In this document: piece after piece, positions 60,700-64,000 of the stretch
How the letters are laid out: the number at the start of each line of letters is the position of its first letter
Position numbering within the stretch: position 1 is the first letter of the stretch
Origin: Margaritifera margaritifera
Taxonomy: Eukaryota > Mollusca > Bivalvia > Unionida > Margaritiferidae
Assembly: GCA_029931535.1 (NCBI GenBank)
Contig: JAQPZY010001675.1
Coordinates: 2,384,001-2,448,000 of the forward strand
DNA length: 64,000 nucleotides
Reading direction: 5' to 3'
Program-made: the position numbers and the translations under genes
The notes under the pieces: generated by a model
What the model saw: the letters and a program-made list of their open reading frames with translations, nothing else
Database searches by the model: none
What the model was told of the DNA's origin: nothing

Positions 60700-60900
60700 C
60701 ATTGCTTCTAGTGTGGGTTCTGCAAAAGGTGCGAATAGATGAAACTTGCTGATCTGTAAACGTGAAAGGCAATCAGACAAATATTCTTTACACCGCTAAT
60801 ATGTTTGGCTTTGACAACAATATTAGACTGCAAACGTTTTGGTGTGAAGGTTCTAATCAAAACCATCACTCTGTCTGATTTCGAGGTCATACTATTCAAT
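60700..60900 (-). pseudogene. DIRS RNase H end
   Basis: Reads TSKSDRVMVLIRTFTPKRLQ, then NIVVKAKHISGVKN, the HISG motif region that closes the RNase H domain in DIRS elements. A decayed ALSR-type boundary follows. Confidence 0.65.
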
Positions 60901-61219
60901 ATATGTACAACAGCGAGATTATCACACCGGATTTTCTTTTTTAAATTTGTTTATTTGACAATTCCTTCCTCCCAAATGTATAAGCATACCAGGATTGGAA
61001 ACATTTCGAGAACTGTGATGTATTTCTTAATACCATCAATGTGACACTTATCAGGGCAAGTTTCAGAGATCCACTTTCCATTAAAGTAAGCACCAAAACC
61101 CGCGCTATACCAGCTGCACTATCGGTAAACAAGTTAACATCGTCAAATGAAACCCAAAATCTGACATGAAAAAAACAGATACACCTTTCCCTTATTAACA
61201 AGTAAATGGTGATAAGGCT

Positions 61220-62030
61220 GTGATAATTCTCTAGTAGCGTTTAATCAACCTCCTGCAAAATGGGCGGCCTGGAATAATTAGTATACAAGCAAAATTCAAC
61301 ATGCCTATCAGATATCGCATTACTTTTAATGTGACCTTTTCTTTGGAAAGTATCACACTTATTTTGGTCCTGATTTCTTTCACTTTCTCCAAAGGCATTC
61401 TTACTTCTATTGCAACAGAATCGAGTTCGAGACCCAAGAAAACTAGTACAGTAGTTGGCCACACTGTTTTGTCATCTACAACAGGTACCCCCAATAATTT
61501 GGCAAGAGAATTGAAAAAGGTTTGCATTATTGACCTACACTGATCAGTATCTTTCTTTCCAGCGAAAAGAAAGTCATCTAAGTAATGCTTCAAATTACCA
61601 CATGTAGATTTTATAAGGACCATTTGTTCTAAGAAAGTCGAAAACGTTTCTAATGTAGCAAAACTAATTGCACATTCCATGGACAAACACTTGCTATAAT
61701 AATAACATCCTTGAAATTTAAAACCAAGTTGATCAAAATCCTGGGGCCTAACAGGTAATGAGCGAAAAGCTGATTTAATTCTGCCTTGCCTAATAAAAAC
61801 ACTGATCCATCTCTTGAACCATGTGCACAGCTTCATCAAAGCTTGTATACTGAACTGAACACAGATTTACTGAATTACAAGAAGGATAAGATAAACGGTG
61901 AATAAGCCTATCTCCCCCTGCAGCTTTTTTGGGAAACTAGACCAATTTGTGATACACGCAGTGTAGAAATGGGTCGTATACTAAATGACCCCTCTACTCT
62001 ACCCTCCTGCACTTCTTTTTCAATTTTAGT
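61220..62030 (-). pseudogene. DIRS reverse transcriptase
   Basis: The open part (61231-61839) includes GRIKSAFRSLPVRPQDFDQL, YSKCLSMECAISFATLETFS and the catalytic HYLDDFLFAGKKD (YLDD intact). It continues with DDKTVWPTTVLVFLGLELDS, EVRMPLEKVKEIRTKI and LIGMLNFAC...PGRPFCRRLI, the thumb/connection region. The upstream fingers (to about 62030) are interrupted by stops. The expected first catalytic Asp segment, usually DIKSAF, reads GRIKSAF, a likely inactivating change. Confidence 0.8.
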
Positions 62031-62256
62031 GGCTACCTTTTGTACACTGTCTTCAACTGATTAAAAATTTTTGTAATTTCAAGTGTGCTGTCTGTCGATT
62101 TCCTTCTGCAGGACCAAAGACGTCATACATATGGAACTTATCGCAACAACATATTCAGAAAGGTGCATTAAGTGAACCTGTCCATAGAACTGGTCATTTA
62201 AAAATTTTGGTTAAATTTTTAAAGAATTCTACTTTACTTGTTGCGCTCCAAATCTG

Positions 62257-62691
62257 AACGTTTTACCCTACATCCCAAGATTATTAACGTTTTACCCTAT
62301 ATTCCAAGATTATTAACGTTTTACTCTATATTCCAAGATTATTAACGTTTTACCCTATATCCTAAGATTATTAACGTTTTACCCTATATTCCAAGATTAT
62401 TAACGTTTTACCCTATATTCCAAGATTATTAACGTTTTACCCTATATTCCAAGATTATTAACGTTTTACCCTATATTCCAAGATTATTAACGTTTTACCC
62501 TATATTCCAAGATTATTAACGTTTTACCCTATATCCTAAGATTATTAACGTTTTACCCTATATTCCAAGATTATTAACGTTTTACCCTATATCCCAAGAT
62601 TATTAACGTTTTACCCTATATCCCAAGATTATTAACGTTTTACCCTATATCCCAAGATTATTAACGTTTTACCCTATATCCCAAGATTATT
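62257..62691. repeat. Minisatellite, 15 x 29 bp
   Basis: Exactly 435 bp of AACGTTTTACCCTATATYCC plus AAGATTATT, with length perfectly conserved and only C/T-type variation (ATTCC, ATCCC, ATCCT, one CATCC). Confidence 0.98.
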
Positions 62692-63249
62692 ACCTGATTC
62701 ATTTAAAAAGAATGACTAAAATCACAAAAAGCATTTATACCCATTCTTATAACTTTTAGTACATATGTATTTACTTTTTAAAGAAAAAATAATTGAACCT
62801 TAGTTGCCGAGTGCTTTTTTAAATTTTGTTTTTATCAAAAAACCTGTGCCACTGGTCTTCAAATGTTATGAAAAACCCTGATCAACTGGTCTTCACAATT
62901 GTATGAAGAAAACCAAGTCCGCTAACCTGCACAATTGTATACAAAACAAACAAACAAACAAACAAAAAACCACGCCAATAACCTTAACTATTTATGAAAA
63001 ACCATGGGCCACTAGACTTCAAAAAGTTATTTTAAAAGATCCCGGATCAGCTTGTCTTCAAACTTTAATGAAAAAATCCCAACCACTGTCACTCAAGGTT
63101 TTATTGAAAAACCCTAAATCATCGACCACTGGCCTTCAAACTCGAAACCACAGGCCACTACCACTTATGCCTAGAACGCAAAGATTGACAGAAAGAAATC
63201 GACCAGGGTATTGCTCTATATCCAGTTGATCATGCCAGCTTCTAAAGAT
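62692..63249. other. Non-coding stretch, nothing recognised
   Basis: Contains a short (CAAA)n at about 62945-62966 and loosely repeated AAAACC.TG..CCACTGG words spaced about 50 bp apart, perhaps an eroded minisatellite. Confidence 0.45.
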
Positions 63250-63826
63250 GGTACCCACTATGAGACTGATACCCACTATGAGACTGGTACCCACTATGAG
63301 ATTGGTACCCACTATGAGACTGGTACCCACAATGAGATTGGTACCCACTATGAGACTGGTACCCACTATGAGACTGGTACCAACTATGAGACTGATACCA
63401 CTATGAGACTGGTACCCACTAGGAGACTGATACCCACTATGAGACTGGTACCCACTAGGAGACTGACACCACTATGAGACTGGTACCCACTATGAGACTG
63501 ATACCCACTATGAGACTGGTACCCACAATGAGATTGGTACCCACTATGAGACTGGTACCCACAATGAGATTGGTACCCACTATGAGACTGGTACCCACTA
63601 TGAGACTGGTACCCACTATGAGATTGGTACCCACTATGAGACTGGTACCTACTATGAGATTGGTACCCACTATGAGACTGGTACCTACTATGAGACTGGT
63701 ACCCACTATGAGATTGGTACCCACTATGAGACTGGTACCCACTATCAGATTCGTACCCACTATGAGACTGGTACCCACTATGAGATTGGTACCCACTATG
63801 AGACTGGTACCCACTATCAGATTGGT
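63250..63826. repeat. Minisatellite, about 32 x 18 bp
   Basis: The unit is GGTACCCACTATGAGACT, with GAT/GGT, GAGATT, AGGAGACT and ATCAGATT variants and two short units. Because 18 is divisible by three, several frames stay open on both strands (MRLVPT, SLIVGTN, YQSHSG patterns). They are artefacts. Confidence 0.97.
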
Positions 63827-64000
63827 GACGTAGTATATTTATTGAAATAACTATCCAGCACTTGAAAACTTCTATTGTATGTAGAGCTAATAAACCTCCC
63901 AACTGTCCCTCCTCTTGGATTGATTACAAGGAGCCAAACATAGTGTTGATACTAGTACAAATATCTCGATATAATACTTTTGAGAGACTTCAAAATAGAA
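63827..64000. other. Window end, nothing recognised
   Basis: Short AT-rich end of the window. Confidence 0.5.

Larger units (their letters stand above)
58930..62150 (-). mobile_element. DIRS-type retrotransposon relic
   Basis: Minus-strand order is reverse transcriptase (about 62030-61220), RNase H (about 60900-60700), tyrosine recombinase (about 60560-59960), then an uncertain tail (to about 58930). RT plus RNase H plus tyrosine recombinase is diagnostic of DIRS/Ngaro-like (YR) retrotransposons. Split repeats or terminal repeats were not found. All domains carry stops. Confidence 0.75.

Noticed and set aside
62257..62691. Regular 29-bp repeats resembling a CRISPR array
   Set aside because: Units are directly adjacent with no spacers, in clearly eukaryotic sequence.
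63136..63902. Open frames up to 172 codons with YQSHSG, MRLVPT or SLIVGTN repeats
   Set aside because: An 18-bp repeat keeps several frames open on both strands at once; no unique flanking coding sequence.

Overview
This is eukaryotic, AT-rich, intron-and-repeat type DNA. The dense (TA)n, (AAT)n and minisatellite arrays, several tRNA-headed SINEs, hAT-type MITEs, a DIRS-type retroelement and decayed Polinton (Maverick) elements all point to an invertebrate, most likely a marine mollusc such as a bivalve. That assignment is inference from repeat flavour, not from a host marker gene. I found no convincing intact host gene, rRNA or functional tRNA gene. Nearly everything recognisable as coding is a broken mobile or virus-like element.

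Layout. 0-9.5 kb: microsatellites, several MITE-like inverted-repeat elements and one unrecognised coding relic (4.1-5.3 kb). 9.7-12.16 kb: a relatively GC-rich, minus-strand relic of a large protein with superfamily-1 helicase motifs. 12.4-16.9 kb: Polinton relic A (coiled-coil protein, small conserved protein, capsid-like protein, packaging ATPase). 18.2-19.9 kb: a frameshifted copy of a conserved uncharacterised multi-copy invertebrate protein. 21.3-21.6 kb: a SINE. 22.7-28.6 kb: a very large imperfect palindrome, with a 1.9-kb terminal-inverted-repeat element at its centre and a smaller nested palindrome. 30.7-31.2 kb: a minisatellite.

32-48 kb: Polinton relic B, the main object of the window. 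Its left block is a small minus-strand gene. The middle is a plus-strand structural block (coiled-coil, small protein, capsid-like protein) followed by the packaging ATPase. The right block is a minus-strand protein-primed family B DNA polymerase and a retroviral-type integrase. A 5'-truncated non-LTR retrotransposon sits inside the capsid-like gene and a 203-bp hAT MITE sits inside the polymerase. A second polymerase C-terminus, on the opposite strand, lies beyond the integrase, so at least three Polinton copies contribute to this window. In an intact element these genes would work together: integrase for insertion, PolB for replication, ATPase and capsid proteins for packaging. Here all of them carry stops, frameshifts or lost catalytic residues.

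48-58.9 kb: tandem repeats, a field of palindromic TCGAAATTTCGA-type motifs, a 219-bp inverted repeat of about 99% identity, a (TACAA)n array, two tRNA-derived SINEs and four adjacent minisatellites. 58.9-62.15 kb: a minus-strand DIRS-type retrotransposon relic (reverse transcriptase, RNase H, tyrosine recombinase, possibly an SGNH-like tail). 62.26-63.83 kb: two long minisatellites, 15 x 29 bp and about 32 x 18 bp.

All family assignments come from reading translated motifs by eye. No database search was run, and boundaries of decayed elements are approximate.
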